NCBI GenBank assembly: GCA_964036665.1 | Contig: OZ038533.1 | Location: forward strand, 6,036,413 to 6,100,412 | DNA from: Gordius sp. MW1 | Taxonomy: Eukaryota > Nematomorpha > Gordioida > Gordea > Gordiidae | Direction: 5' to 3' | Length of the DNA stretch: 64,000 nt | In this document: piece after piece, positions 51,501 through 61,180 of the stretch | Layout of the letters: every line of letters starts with the position of its first letter | Numbering within the stretch: position 1 is the first letter of the stretch | Made by a program: the position numbers and the translations under genes | The notes under the pieces: generated by a model | What the model saw: the letters and a program-made list of their open reading frames with translations, nothing else | Told to the model about the DNA's origin: nothing | Database searches by the model: none

Positions 51501-51711
51501 TCAAGTCTGGCAAATTAGTAAATGATTGTGAGGATTCGGAAGGTTCGTGGCTATCTTCTTTTCCTATATTCTCAGGTGTTGTATTGATAATGTTGTCATT
51601 CATATTTAGCAAAATATTTTCTTTAGTATTAGACTTTAACGATTGACTAGTTGATACAAAAGAAGTTTCGGATAAAAGATTATTTCGTGAATCTATGATG
51701 GATTGCGACAT
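36335..51711 (-). CDS. orb2: CPEB2-4/Orb2-class translational regulator
   Basis: Eight exons (high to low): 51,711-50,065; 49,697-49,250; 41,358-40,999; 39,377-39,288; 38,682-38,564; 37,717-37,603; 37,061-36,880; 36,562-36,335. GT/AG junctions keep phase throughout and give 1,062 residues. The C-terminal half has two RRMs and a ZZ domain nearly identical to the CPEB2-4/Orb2 class ([48 protein letters not shown]). These proteins bind U-rich or CPE elements in mRNA 3' UTRs and control poly(A) length and translation in germline and neurons. The N-terminal half is low-complexity. The start is the first ATG of the long first exon; a further upstream exon cannot be excluded. Intron 2 is 7.9 kb and full of repeats. 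Confidence 0.93.
36880..37717 (-). CDS. orb2: CPEB RRM2 (exons 6-7)
   Basis: Exon 6: [38 protein letters not shown]. Exon 7: [57 protein letters not shown]. Both RNP motifs are intact. Confidence 0.95.
37150..37228 (+). other. tRNA-like Pol III unit or SINE head in CPEB intron 6
   Basis: TAGCGGTAAAAGC resembles an A box and GGTTCAAATCC is a good B box 38 bp downstream, followed after CATGGCAC by T8, a Pol III terminator. The acceptor and T stems do not pair properly, so it is not a functional tRNA. It is more likely a tRNA-derived repeat. Confidence 0.45.
38564..41358 (-). CDS. orb2: CPEB linker and RRM1 (exons 3-5)
   Basis: Exon 3 gives [20 protein letters not shown], a Gly/His/Pro-rich linker, and the start of RRM1 ([17 protein letters not shown]2-type). 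Exon 4 (90 nt) gives [20 protein letters not shown] and SYFPPKG. Exon 5 gives [20 protein letters not shown] (RNP1 region) and [10 protein letters not shown]. This is the class-2 CPEB RRM1 signature. Exon 4 is the shortest coding exon of the gene. Confidence 0.93.
38747..38910. mobile_element. GCGTAGCCAG-type MITE, copy B, 8-bp duplication
   Basis: The ends TATGTGTGTAGCC and CATGGACGTAGCC (reverse complement) are flanked by GATGGGTT on both sides (38,739-38,746; 38,911-38,918). The interior has GGGGGGCAGGGAGGGGCA and TTGCCCCTCCCT. It lies about 60 bp from the CPEB exon-5 acceptor. Confidence 0.8.
39378..40998 (-). other. CPEB intron 3
   Basis: AT-rich. It contains one GCCCATAAATTGCATAGCAA motif (40,548) shared with the satellite-bearing element. 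No gene is seen. Confidence 0.5.
42837..42988. mobile_element. GCGTA-type MITE, copy C, 8-bp duplication
   Basis: CATGGGCGTACCC at the left and the same motif (CATGGGCGTACCTAGG) inverted at the right are flanked by ATGCTACA on both sides (42,829-42,836; 42,989-42,996). Long G and C tracts lie just inside the ends. Confidence 0.85.
43118..43399. mobile_element. AGGGC-ended MITE, copy 3
   Basis: The inverted ends AGGGCTTGTCTTAATAT match those of copies 1 and 2. The 282-bp interior differs from copies 1 and 2 except for the TTAAGACACGGCTATGTT-like segment near the right end. The flanking dinucleotides (TT/TG) no longer match. Confidence 0.7.
45329..45475. mobile_element. GCGTAGCCAG-type MITE, copy D
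   Basis: CATAGCATAGCCCGG is at the left and GGCTTCGCCCAT at the right. The flanks aagattat and aagattgg match at 6 of 8. The interior contains GAGGGGCAAAATGATAATTT as in copy E. Confidence 0.7.
47799..48154. mobile_element. hAT-like element, TAGAG-CCTGCA end family, short copy
   Basis: It has a right end TAGAGCCCTGCA (reverse complement) and a left end with GTCGCCCTGCACGGGCCG, with CGGGCC/GGCCCG subterminal repeats on both sides. It is 356 bp and non-coding. No clear duplication is visible. ACAGTGTCG occurs both at the left end and internally at 48,109. Confidence 0.6.
49250..51711 (-). CDS. orb2: CPEB N-terminal low-complexity exons 1-2
   Basis: Exon 1 (549 codons) is rich in Asn, Ser, Gln and His ([51 protein letters not shown]). 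It has one more ordered-looking segment ([20 protein letters not shown]). It ends FEK|GTTATC and joins exon 2 ([20 protein letters not shown] ... [16 protein letters not shown] ... NPKPIG). Such Asn/Gln-rich N-termini in Orb2/CPEB proteins drive self-assembly; here that is inference from composition. The exon 1-2 join rests on phase and splice sites only. Confidence 0.75.
49698..50064 (-). other. CPEB intron 1
   Basis: A short intron of 367 bp with donor GTTATC and acceptor tacgttag. Confidence 0.7.
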
Positions 51712-52179
51712 ATTAAAATATATTAACCATTAGGCATTAAGCTCACACCAACGTTTAAAAACATACGATAATCGATATCGGTAAAAATAGCAAATGCTCT
51801 CGTCCTTGAAATTGTGTTATCATATCAAAATTGAAGGATACATTAATTTTAAAAAATGAAAGTAAGTTACTTTTACTAAAGTAATATTCAAGATACAATT
51901 TATTAATGTATCATTTATAGCAAAACTCTTAGCTAAATATAAGCAACAACTTATCGCCACTCATATCTATTAATTTAATGCTTAATTATTTGCACTACTT
52001 TAAATATACATATAATTAGATAACTGTTTCATTTAGAAACAATGAATGCCAACATTTTATTTATGATTATGAACACATATACAAATTCGGCCTCTTCAAT
52101 ACAACTGGCTATATGCTTTTGTGGAAAATAGCGTTATAAAATGATTTTAAGATTTTATTGTGTTTGCCTATAGGAATTT
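51712..52179. other. region upstream of the CPEB first exon
   Basis: It likely holds the CPEB 5' UTR or promoter on the minus strand. It is AT-rich and no specific element can be supported. Confidence 0.4.
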
Positions 52180-52984
52180 GGAAAAATCCATTTGGTTCGA
52201 TGCTCTAACAAAATGGGTGGAAGTGGCAACGATGAACAGAACACTACTACTCCACCGTGATAAGACAGTTACGAAATTGGTTTTGCCGTTTTGGTATACC
52301 TGCCCATATCGTTTCGGATAACGGGCCACAATTTTTTGCCGCGGAATTGAAAAATTTTCGTCATTTAAACAATATTAAACATATAAGATCAACACCTCAC
52401 CACTTAAAAACAAATAAGTTGGCGGAAAGAATGATACACACATAAAGACCAGATATTTGCCAGGAAGAAAAGATAAAATTGCTAAGTAAATATGTTTGCA
52501 ACAAGTACTTATGGGCTACAGAAATACACCCCAAGCCACTACAATTAAAGCACCAGCCGAAATGTTTCTTGAAAGGAGATTAAGGACGGCGGTAGGTTTA
52601 CTTAGGCCGGATTCAAAAGAAAAAGTGAAATTTAACCTAAGGAAACAGAAGTATTACCATCAAGACCGCAAAATTTAGAGAATTTAAATCTGGGGATGAT
52701 GATTGGATACGTAAAGAAAGGGGTTCTGGATGGTACGAAGGCGTAACCCAAGATCGGAAAGGAAATTGTTCTCACAATGTTAGTACGAAGGAAGGGCTAA
52801 AAAGGAAACAGGCCGATCAGTTACGCCCGAGAGTTTGGTCAAAAGTTATACCGTATAAGGAACCTAGTAGGGATTTCTGTATTGCAAACAATTTAATTAG
52901 ATTGCCCAAACCAACGATGGCGAGAACCTTTACTAGAATTCGGAAAGCACTTCTCAGATTTTACGAAGAGTTTGACTTGTAAAG
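52180..52984 (+). pseudogene. Ty3/gypsy integrase remnant
   Basis: It shows integrase core motifs (LRNWFCRFGIPAHIVSDNGP, LAERMIHT) and the post-integrase region (VLMGYRNTPQATT, KAPAEMF). Frameshifts and stops interrupt it. It belongs to the same broad family as the remnants at 1-3,424 but is clearly diverged from them. Confidence 0.85.
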
Positions 52985-52994
52985 AAGGGAAATA

Positions 52995-53158
52995 TGTAGT
53001 GATATTATTTATTATATAACTTCGTTATTGTAAACGATGTTAAATTATTATGTATATATGTATTCCTTGTGGAGATATACCATGTCGTTCTGTTTCTATT
53101 GTTAAATTATCATAATGTAAATTATCACAATAAATCATAGTAAAATGAATCATCACAC
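52995..53158 (+). repeat. probable LTR of the third gypsy remnant
   Basis: After the pol end and a short purine tract (gaagggaaata) comes a segment starting TGTAGTGATA and ending CATCACACA, with AATAAATC inside. Its position and ends parallel the LTR at 2,123. The second copy is absent. Confidence 0.45.
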
Positions 53159-53234
53159 ACATCTCTAAAATTCTTAAGCTACAAATCACATTATGCATTT
53201 GTTTTGCCATAATACATTCATAGGCTAGATAGAC

Positions 53235-54321
53235 TAGAGATCTGCAACGAGCCGTTTTTAGAAGGTCGGCCCGTCCGTACCCGTTTTCAAAACTTCAAGG
53301 CCCGTCCGAGCCCGCCCGTATTTTTTTGTTCAACGCTTCAGGCCCGTCCGAGCTCGCCCGTAACTTATTTAGGCCCGTATGAGCCCGTCCGTAATTTTTC
53401 CAGGCCCGTTTTTACCAATTTAGAAAAACGTCAAACCCGCCGAAGCCCGTATGAATTTTTTTAAAAGAACTTAGCGCCCGGCCGCATCAAAAATTTTAAA
53501 AATTTATCATGTAAAAATAATAAATCATCAATTATTTCTGCAGTTAATATATCTAAATAATTTCAATATAGTACTACCATAAAATTGCTTTAAAAATTAC
53601 AAGAAAATATTTCACTTCCAACAATTTAATTTTATTTGAATAATTTTCGTGAATACACCTAAGAAGTTAGAATTAGTATTAGCATTAAATTAAATACTTT
53701 AATAAAACTACACGAGAATATTCAACTTTCAATAAACAGTTTACATTGATTTGATTAATTTATATCAATTAATACACTTATGTTTTAGTTTAGAAGAAAA
53801 ATATTTATTAAATTATAAGGCCTTAATAATAATTATACCTGTAAAATTTGTGATAAAATTAAACACAAATTTTGGTGCATGGTAACTAAGTAATGGAACT
53901 TAATTATAAAAGAATTTACGTACGAAACTATAATCTTAAATTATGTAAAAGAAAATCTATAGTAATTAGAATAAAAATGTTTAAAAGTCAAATTTAGCGC
54001 TTAAAAAAGGAATAAATGCTACAGGATATACAAAAATTAAAGGTTAAAATCATTAGATAATTAATAATCTATATTTATATAATAGTCAGACGTTTAAACC
54101 TGTAACTCCATGACCATTTATATAATCTCTGGCCCGTTCAAGCCCGTTTATAATATTTCAGGCCCGTTCATAATATTTCAGGCCCGTTCAAGCCCGTTCA
54201 AATAATGTGAGGCCCGCTCGAGTCCATTCCATTAATTGTTAAGCCCGTCCGGGCCCGGCCCGTTAAAATTTTTATGATTAAAGTCCCGTCCGTAAACCGA
54301 GCCTGCCCGTGCAGATCTCTA
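53235..54321. mobile_element. hAT-like element inserted in the P-element terminal repeat
   Basis: It has perfect 12-bp inverted ends TAGAGATCTGCA with an exact 8-bp duplication AGATAGAC (53,227-53,234; 54,322-54,329). The subterminal zones are packed with (A)GGCCCGTCCGAGCCCG-like repeats. The AT-rich interior has no transposase, so the element is non-autonomous (1,087 bp). Confidence 0.9.
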
Positions 54322-54408
54322 AGATAGACTACTCATGCCATATATTCCATATGGTAAATTGAGTGTCATATTTTCCGTCACTTTGAAGACTACAACTGTA
54401 TTTCAACT

Positions 54409-54600
54409 ATGACCTTTTGCGCTATGTCATTTGGTTCCAACACAAGAAAGCGGGATAAACTATATTCTTTTCATAAGTAAATATTATTTTATATTTATAG
54501 TATGCTCTTATCAATTTACCCCAGAAATATCCAACAAACTATCAACAATTGAGAGAGATGCCATTCCAACAATTTTTGATTTTCCAGCACAGGTAAACCT
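54409..54600 (+). pseudogene. THAP zinc-finger remnant of P-type transposase
   Basis: A first piece from an ATG at 54,409 reads FCAMSFGSNTRKRDKLYSFH (THAP start; one of the first two Cys is missing). After an AT-rich gap, a second piece at 54,502-54,591 reads CSYQFTPEISNKLSTIERDA and IPTIFDFP. The latter is the characteristic C-terminal part of THAP (C-x2-H ... L..DAVPTIF..P), with the zinc-binding His changed to Gln. The middle of the finger is absent. Confidence 0.7.
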
Positions 54601-54925
54601 ATAAACCTTTATTTATTGCTTTAATTAAGATTATTATTTACAACACTAAATGTTATATAATTTATTCTTAATTTATTAATTTGTAACTAACAAATTTACA
54701 TTAAAAAAATATAAAGTAAACAGATTAATAATTCTAAGGCCACCCCTTAAAAGGGTATTTCTAATTCATTTATTAAGAAGAAAAGGAAACAAATTGCTCT
54801 GCCAGAAAAAGATCAATAAGATAAATTTTATAATTATACTAGCTGTGCCCGGCCAAGCGTTGCTTTGGCTTAGTCTTAATTAGAAATAATTAGTACCTAT
54901 ATGAAAGAAGAGATACTTATGTATT

Positions 54926-55098
54926 CATAGGAGTAGCCAGCATTGGAATTAAAGGGGAGCAATAATGACATAAGAGGGGGGGGGGGGTAAAAATGATAAT
55001 TTTTTTAAATTTTAACCATAAGTTAAATAAATTTAAAAACATAACTGGATTTAGAGGGGGCAGCCGCCCCTCACTTCCTCCATCTGGCTACGCTCATG
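54926..55098. mobile_element. GCGTAGCCAG-type MITE, copy E, inside the Helitron
   Basis: CATAGGAGTAGCCAG at the left and CATGAGCGTAGCCAG inverted at the right. A 12-G run and GGGGGCAGCCGCCCCTC lie near the ends. Flanks tatgtatt and ggtatatt are weakly similar. Confidence 0.75.
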
Positions 55099-55329
55099 GG
55101 TATATTAATAGTTTGTTTGTACACATACGGTTTTCAATTTTCCTGAGAGATGTTAAAATATTTTTTTTAATATATAGATGTATTACAGGTGATAAGAAAA
55201 AAAATATGCTTATTAACAGCGAGACGCAAACCATTGCAAAGTTTGGGCTGACTAATAATGCGCATCATAATAATCGGTACGCCAATTTTCAAAAGCAGAA
55301 TGTGAGGTGGTATCCCTGCCAGATCAAGT

Positions 55330-56580
55330 GAATTTAAAAATTCAATAAAATAATTAAAAGCGTCATCAGCAACAACAACAGTGTCAACCGACTTGTGAAT
55401 AATTGGATTGCCTTGAATGTTAGACAGAATGAGATTGTTAAGCTCGTGGACGTCTTTATTCTTGGGGGCGATATTAGCCCGTTGGCGGAGCCAAAGTTCA
55501 TGATAATTGGAAACAATTTTTTAAAGCACTTTTAGACGGAACAAAATTGCATAAGTTGGTAAGCAAAGAAATCCGTCCTAAGCATATATCAACGGGCACG
55601 GTTTCCTTACCAATTTTAAGCAATTCTTGGGAGAATATCTCACTTGCAGGATGATTTTGTAATACTACTGCACGCATATTAGTAGTTTGTGTGGTGTTCA
55701 ACCATATTCTGATTCCCCCCTCCCACACATGCTACGATTTTTATTATGTGCATCTTTATTGTGTTTACCCTACGATTATTATTACTTATCTTTATAGTTT
55801 TTAATCGTGTCAAATTTACTTTACGACTGATGAGTCATGATGATTTGTTAATACTACTACGCTAAATATAGATTGTTAATACCACTTCGCTTTTTATTAC
55901 CATCGCAAATATTCTTATTACGATGAGTTAACCATTATTTTTATCGTTATCGATAATTATTCGCTTTCTCTTACACAGATAATCATTCTTCTTCTTTTAT
56001 TCCTAATAAATAAATGAAATTAAAAATGTAAGGTACGGAAAATAAAAGTTAATCTATTTTATCGCGGACACATTTTAATCGCGATTAATAAAATAAATTG
56101 GTTGTTGAAATTGGATAATTACAATTAAATTTGAAGCTTCGGATATTAAAGTTTGATATAACGTTTTGACATAAGGCAACAAAATAGGATATTTTAGGCA
56201 GACATTGGTTTCGTCCGCTAGGGTGGATCGTGGGAGCACCGATAAAATTTGACTAAAATCTCACACAAGCAATAATATTGCGGTACCAAAAAGTGTGAGG
56301 GTTCCTCGCAAATCTTGCAATGACGGATTAAGAGCTTCGAGCGATATTTTATGGGACATTGTGCATTCATCCCAAACGATAAGTTTTCACTTGTGTAATC
56401 CTTTACCCATTCCATATATTGGGGAAATGTTGCACATTGGAGTTTCACTATGTGGCGCCATTCCGGAAGACGCTAGAGCCACGGTTATATTATTTTGGGA
56501 ACGAATGGTTGCCAGCAATGTCAGTAGGAAAGTTCTACCAGTTCCTCCTGGAACATCCAAGAAGAGGACATCTCTTTAAA
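55330..56580 (-). pseudogene. Helitron PIF1-like helicase remnant
   Basis: Minus-strand pieces: EEPSHFL, LLIRHCKI and SENLSFGMNAQCP near 56,448-56,218 (helicase core with an 'ECTMSH'-type equivalent decayed), and WLNTTQTTNMRAVVLQNHPA, FSQELLKIGK near 55,700-55,600, matching the 'LTxNMR' segment of Helitron helicases. Multiple frame breaks and deletions leave no functional enzyme. Confidence 0.75.
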
Positions 56581-56796
56581 GAACAGCAAGCAAAATCTTA
56601 TTGTAAATAGCTTTTTGTTGCGTCGTTAGCTTTGGAACATAAGATCGCATGTAAGACAAAAGATCACCTTGGTTTTAATTTTGTTCACGATGCAAGCCTA
56701 ACAGAATGGAGCAGCAGCAGATCAAATTAATGCAGGCATAACCAGAACGCACAGAGCTAAATACCTTATACTTAACAATGAGAATAATCATTGATT

Positions 56797-57240
56797 TCAA
56801 TCAACACGTGCTGTGATGTCATGCCTATCGACTGGTGATTGGCAATTAAATAAGAGCTCCTGTGCATCGCGCCAAGCAGGATTGCATGTAAATGTAATGA
56901 ATAGGTCTGGACGACCGTAGTTAGGAACGTACGCAATTGAATCTTGGATGTATTCATGCATATGATGCGGACTTCCGGTGTATGAAAAGGGCAAAATGGT
57001 TAGTTTCCTAACTTTAATTTTATTAGCGTCGTTAAGAACTGCATCTCGCAATTGAGCATATTCTTTTGAGCGAAGTTTGGTCTGATTTAAACGGATGTAG
57101 AGCAGACGTTTCAATTTTGGCATACATATTACGATGTATTGATTGAATAATTAGCGGCAATATGATTTTCTTCTTGGTGTCTAAGCATTATTCTGTATGA
57201 ATAGTCGCTCGTTTGCACTGCATTTTTTTGTCGGATAACC
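56797..57240 (-). pseudogene. Helitron Rep (Helitron-like N) domain remnant
   Basis: The 108-codon open frame (57,123-56,797) reads RSKEYAQLRDAVLNDANK, ILPFSYTGSPHHMHEYIQDS and YGRPDLFITFTCNPAW. The last segment is the Rep-domain hallmark in animal Helitrons (G-x-P-D-x-F-x-T-x-T-C-N-P-x-W). The catalytic HUH and tyrosine motifs of a full Rep, further along, are missing. Confidence 0.85.
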
Positions 57241-58387
57241 ATTGTCTGTATTGATCATCTTAACGTTAAAGTGTTGTTTTTGTACTTGTAATATTAATAA
57301 GCGAACTTCAGAAAAATACAAATGGGTAAAAACATTATGTTAGTAATAACAAAAGTAGGCGAAAAATAAATCAGTAATGCATGTCTGTTTTAAGATATTA
57401 AATAAAGATTTTTTTTCATATTCTTAAATCTTATCTTTTATAATGTATTTCAATTGTAAAAATCAAAACTAAGTTGAATAATTATAAATTAAAATGAATT
57501 AAGAACAATAGAAGCTTATCAATCTCAAAAAATAAAGGGTTAAAATTTTCTTAAATTTAGACAACTCTATTTTTGTTTTGAGTTTATTTTATACCAAATT
57601 TAAAAAAAGCATGAACTTATATTACCAATGTCCATTTATAAACCGACTATTTTACACTTTACCTTTTAAGTATAAAATAATTTAAAAACAAAATATGAAG
57701 GAGGAAATGTCATTTGGTATATAAAATTTACTATTGTAATTTTACATTTAGATTTTTCCTATTTTTATTTCTAACCTTCTATGATGTATTTCTTTTAAAA
57801 AAATGTAATTGAAGCCCAAAAATTAGTGAGATTTTTTTACGCCAAAAAACCCTCTATTTAAACAACATAAAATTGTGCAAATACTTTCTTCCAAAAAATA
57901 GGACTTTTAACCGGAAATATGTAAATGCTTTTGTAGTAGTAATATTAATAACCGAACTTCATAAAAATACGAAAAAAGAACGAAACGTGAAGCTGTTTCT
58001 ACAAGCGCGCGTCAAGTTTATTTAAGAAAATGATGGTGTTTTAGGGCATCGAAAATATTTATTTGTCACAGGCTTATAAATTGTAAAAAGGGGGTAGTTG
58101 AGTAAAAATTTAAGACACAAATGACAAAGCATTAGTACAAAGAGTTTAAGGCAATAAGTAGCACCATAACGTTAATAAGCATAGAAACGTTGTATCTCTC
58201 GTCCACTAGTTGGCGGTAAGCACTATCAAAGAACAGGGTTACAGCTGTCGCAGGTTGACAAAAAGTATATATAAACCATCTAGGATGTTAAGGCAACAAT
58301 CTGGCCAAATTTGGTGGCAATCGGTGGAGAACTTTAGGAGTTATTAGGGGGCAAAGAAAACGGAGTTACACTTTTATATATATAGAG
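57241..58387. other. 5' non-coding part of the Helitron
   Basis: AT-rich with many stops. Near the 5' end lie the segments GTAACTCCGTTTTC and CCAAATTTGGCCAG (minus) often seen in Helitron 5' regions. No gene is seen. Confidence 0.5.
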
Positions 58388-58420
58388 ATAAATTCATTTT
58401 ATATTTTAATTCACAGATTT

Positions 58421-58800
58421 TTTAAAATGCTCTCTTGACAAGATAAAAAAAAATGCGGGAAAAATAAGATGTAAGCCTTTATGAAGCTAATTCTATGGAT
58501 GAAATAGCTATACGCAAAAATATCCATTTGGATGGTAATCAGTATCATGGGCAATTAGGTATAGAGATGAAACTTTATTTTTTAATAGCTATATTGATTT
58601 AGGCCATCATATGACCAATTGATTCCATATGCCTCTGGGGCTCTGTTTTTGATGGCAGCGGTAATCAATGGTTCTTGGATATAACATCAGAACTCCGACA
58701 AAACATAGTTTCAGAGGCTTTGTATTACATTCAGCCAACTGGAGTTATTGAAGGCCTTGGTATAAGATGGGCTTTCTGCGAATAAGGAAAGGTAAATTGA
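58421..58800 (+). pseudogene. P-type transposase catalytic-region remnant
   Basis: Conceptual translation gives SMDEIAIRKNIHLDGNQYHG, then, with frame changes, LMAAVINGSW near 58,650. The pattern MDE-x-x-I-R-K-x-I-x-x-D-G-x-x-x-x-G followed about 50 residues later by A-x-x-INGSWK belongs to P-element/THAP9-type transposases; the Asp of MDE is a likely catalytic residue. Stops and frameshifts occur within 400 bp. Confidence 0.7.
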
Positions 58801-59169
58801 CTCGTAATGAGTGCATTTCCTTTTTATCATCTATTCCTATTAATTGTTTAAATAATAATTATCATTTAATTAATATAAAAAATAATTCTGGTAATTTTAT
58901 TATGTAAAACTACGTACTCTATCTTTAATAACTTTAAAAATAGAAATTTATTAAATAAAAAACATAAATTTAATAATATTAAATAGTATTTTCTCATCTA
59001 ATCAGTTTTAATATTTTTAATACATTACAATCACCTTATTAATCAATATTTTACACATTTAAAATTTTTTAATTTAATAGTTTTGAAAAATCTTAAAATT
59101 CTTTTTTTATAATCATTCCTTTAATTTAAATCAAAAATTAATAAAGAAATAATTTCCATGAAAATATTT
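58801..59169. other. AT-rich remainder of the P-like element
   Basis: Extremely AT-rich with no coding signal; the C-terminal part of the transposase appears to be deleted. Confidence 0.5.
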
Positions 59170-59953
59170 AGATCAATAATAGTCAATTTATCCTCCTCAC
59201 TGGTTTATAAATTTGAACGGACTTCAATAAATTATTATTATACATAAAATAGATGGCGCTATATTAATTTAACAAACATGAAATTTATTTGAATGCTGTT
59301 TTGATATCTACTCAATTCAATATTTTTTTATTTACCTTTTTAAGATTATTTAATTTACAAAAATCACTAATAACACAGGTCTACAAAAAAACATCCCGTA
59401 ATCCGACCAATAATTCTGATAGAGAATTTTGCGCTGAAAAGTAATATGTTTTAGTTTTTTCCTACGATTACCAGTTTTTTAGATATACGAGGTTGAAAGT
59501 GCCAAAATTGCCCTTTTTAAGTCTTTTTGAGGCTATATTGCCACGGCATTTTTAATATTTGGTGAAAAATAGTAATATATTCATGTAGATTAAGGTTTTA
59601 TCTATAGGTCCATTATTTTATTTTTTTTATCACCCTTAAATTAAAATCTATACGCGTTTGCGTAAACCCCCTCTCCTTTTCAAAATTCGTCCCACGATGT
59701 CTGGTAAACGGAGTACATTAGAGTTCATACTACATACGCGATGTTTACTAACACATATCTCTCTCCCTTCACCTACTCTCCTCTCTTTCTCCTCCACTCC
59801 CCCGCCCCCTTCATGTGTGCTTGGATAGATATGGGGGCGGGAGTGGAGGAGATGGAGATAGTAATTATAATTTTACTACTTTAACATGTTATCATTAAAA
59901 TGGCGGAAAAATGGTATACATTTTGTGCGTATGAGCAGTCTATCTAGTTTATG
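59170..59953. repeat. P-like element 3' non-coding part
   Basis: The first ~200 bp align with 29,940-30,044 plus 31,884-31,985, that is, the MITE copy without its satellite insertion. The last ~65 bp (AAAATGGCGGAAAAATGG through the terminal repeat) align with 32,013-32,073. A pyrimidine-rich CTCTCC tract lies at 59,758-59,812. Confidence 0.75.
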
Positions 59954-59961
59954 ATTACATT

Positions 59962-61018
59962 TGACATTATAATGGTAAGGTTAGCAGGTGCATTCTAACC
60001 TATTTATTTTCCTTAAAAATTGCGATTTTGCAAAACAATAATTTAAATGGTCCTAAGCTTTATTACTAAATAAATATAATAGCCAAATTATTTTATATTG
60101 GTACTCATGAGCGTAGCCAGGTTTTGGATTAGGGGGGGGGGGCAAAACGTTTAAAAGTTCAATTAGGGAGGGGCAAAACACAAATTTTTCTAATTTAAAG
60201 GGTTTTTGGAAAAAATTTTTTCGTCATTTAGGGGGGGGGGAGGTCAGCTGCCCCCTGGGTTCATGTTCGTACAAGTAAATATTTTTGGGCTTCTATAATA
60301 TAGTTTACCTTACTACAAAAGCGTTTACTTCTTGATTGTAAAAGTATTTGTTATGAAATAATACACGTGCAATTTATTTAAACCTCAAATTCCTTATGTT
60401 ATTAATTTAGTGGCAATGCTTTTTTTATTAGTTTTAATACAACTGTAATGTTTGCAATTAATTATTTATGTTATGATAAATGATGATAACTATCCACATG
60501 CACCTTTGTGGTTTCTATGACAATATAATAATAATAAAAATGCATTTTTAGGAACAAATGATAACATAATCAAATGTTTAAAAGAGTGATCTAAAGGCAT
60601 TACTTATTTTTTTCGATGCTCTAAGGGTCTTGTTATGTAATTAAGTTATATTAAATAAAGGAACAAATCAATGTGCCTAAAATTTTAAATTACTTATATT
60701 AATTAAAGTTTTTTATGTGGTGGCAGACAGAATAGTATTACAAATTAAACAATATTTTTTTGATCTGCCCATTTATATAAAGTGCTATTTTTATTAATTG
60801 GTAATCAACTTCATACAGTTATCTAGTTTTAATTAAAGATATAAACATTATAAAAACAATTTTAAAATATAGAAACGATAGTAAGGTAATGTGCAAGCGA
60901 TATTAATAACAGTTCATAGAACTTTAAAAGAAAAAATGCTTGGCCATTTTAATTTTCTTTATTTATATTATAGTCAAAAATAAATCAGGGCAATAGTTTA
61001 TAATAAAAAAAGTTTAAT
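59962..61018. other. no gene seen
   Basis: AT-rich sequence that includes MITE copy F (60,106-60,265). Confidence 0.4.
60106..60265. mobile_element. GCGTAGCCAG-type MITE, copy F
   Basis: It starts CATGAGCGTAGCCAGG and ends GCCCCCTGGGTTCATG, with 10-12-G runs near both ends. Flanks ttggtact and ttcgtaca match 6 of 8. Confidence 0.75.
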
Positions 61019-61155
61019 GCCGAGAGTCGAGAATTCTCGAAGAGATGAGACGAGATTTTTCTACGAGACGAGATCGAAATTCTTATCGCACCCGAGACGA
61101 GATTTTGTTTTGGAGACCAAGACGAGATCGAAACACTAGACTTTCCGCATCACTA
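61019..61155 (-). mobile_element. isolated hAT end (TAGTGATGCGGAAA family)
   Basis: Read on minus, it begins TAGTGATGCGGAAAGTC and continues with five CTCGTCTCG-type repeats. It matches the subterminal structure of the hAT remnant at 6,654-8,860. The partner end is not in the window nearby, so this is a truncated copy. Confidence 0.7.
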
Positions 61156-61180
61156 TTCGCAGCATTTTATTCACGTTGAC

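Larger units (their letters stand above)
54839..58388 (-). mobile_element. Helitron with both ends, coding region decayed
   Basis: Reading on minus: the 5' end is A|TCTCTATATATATAAAAGTG (58,388) and the 3' end is GGGCACAGCTAG|T (54,839). A hairpin-forming GCCAAAGCAACGCTTGGC sits just before the CTAG, at the usual distance. Insertion between A and T is classic. Coding remnants lie in order: Rep/Helitron-like domain (57,240-56,797), then PIF1-type helicase pieces (56,580-55,330). It sits inside the P-like element. Confidence 0.88.
53219..59953 (+). mobile_element. P-superfamily (THAP-transposase) element, degraded and nested
   Basis: The ends are inverted repeats: CATAGGCTAGATAGAC (then a hAT insertion) TACTCATGCC at the left, and CATAAACTAGATAGACTGCT read inward from the right. 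The flanks AATACATT (53,211-53,218) and ATTACATT (59,954-59,961) match 7 of 8, the duplication length of P elements. Inside are THAP zinc-finger pieces (54,409-54,600) and a transposase piece (58,421-58,800), both on + and both frame-damaged. After removing the nested hAT (plus one duplication copy) and the Helitron, about 2.1 kb of P-type sequence remains. The 3' non-coding part (59,170-59,953) matches the P-like MITE at 29,829-32,073. Confidence 0.8.
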
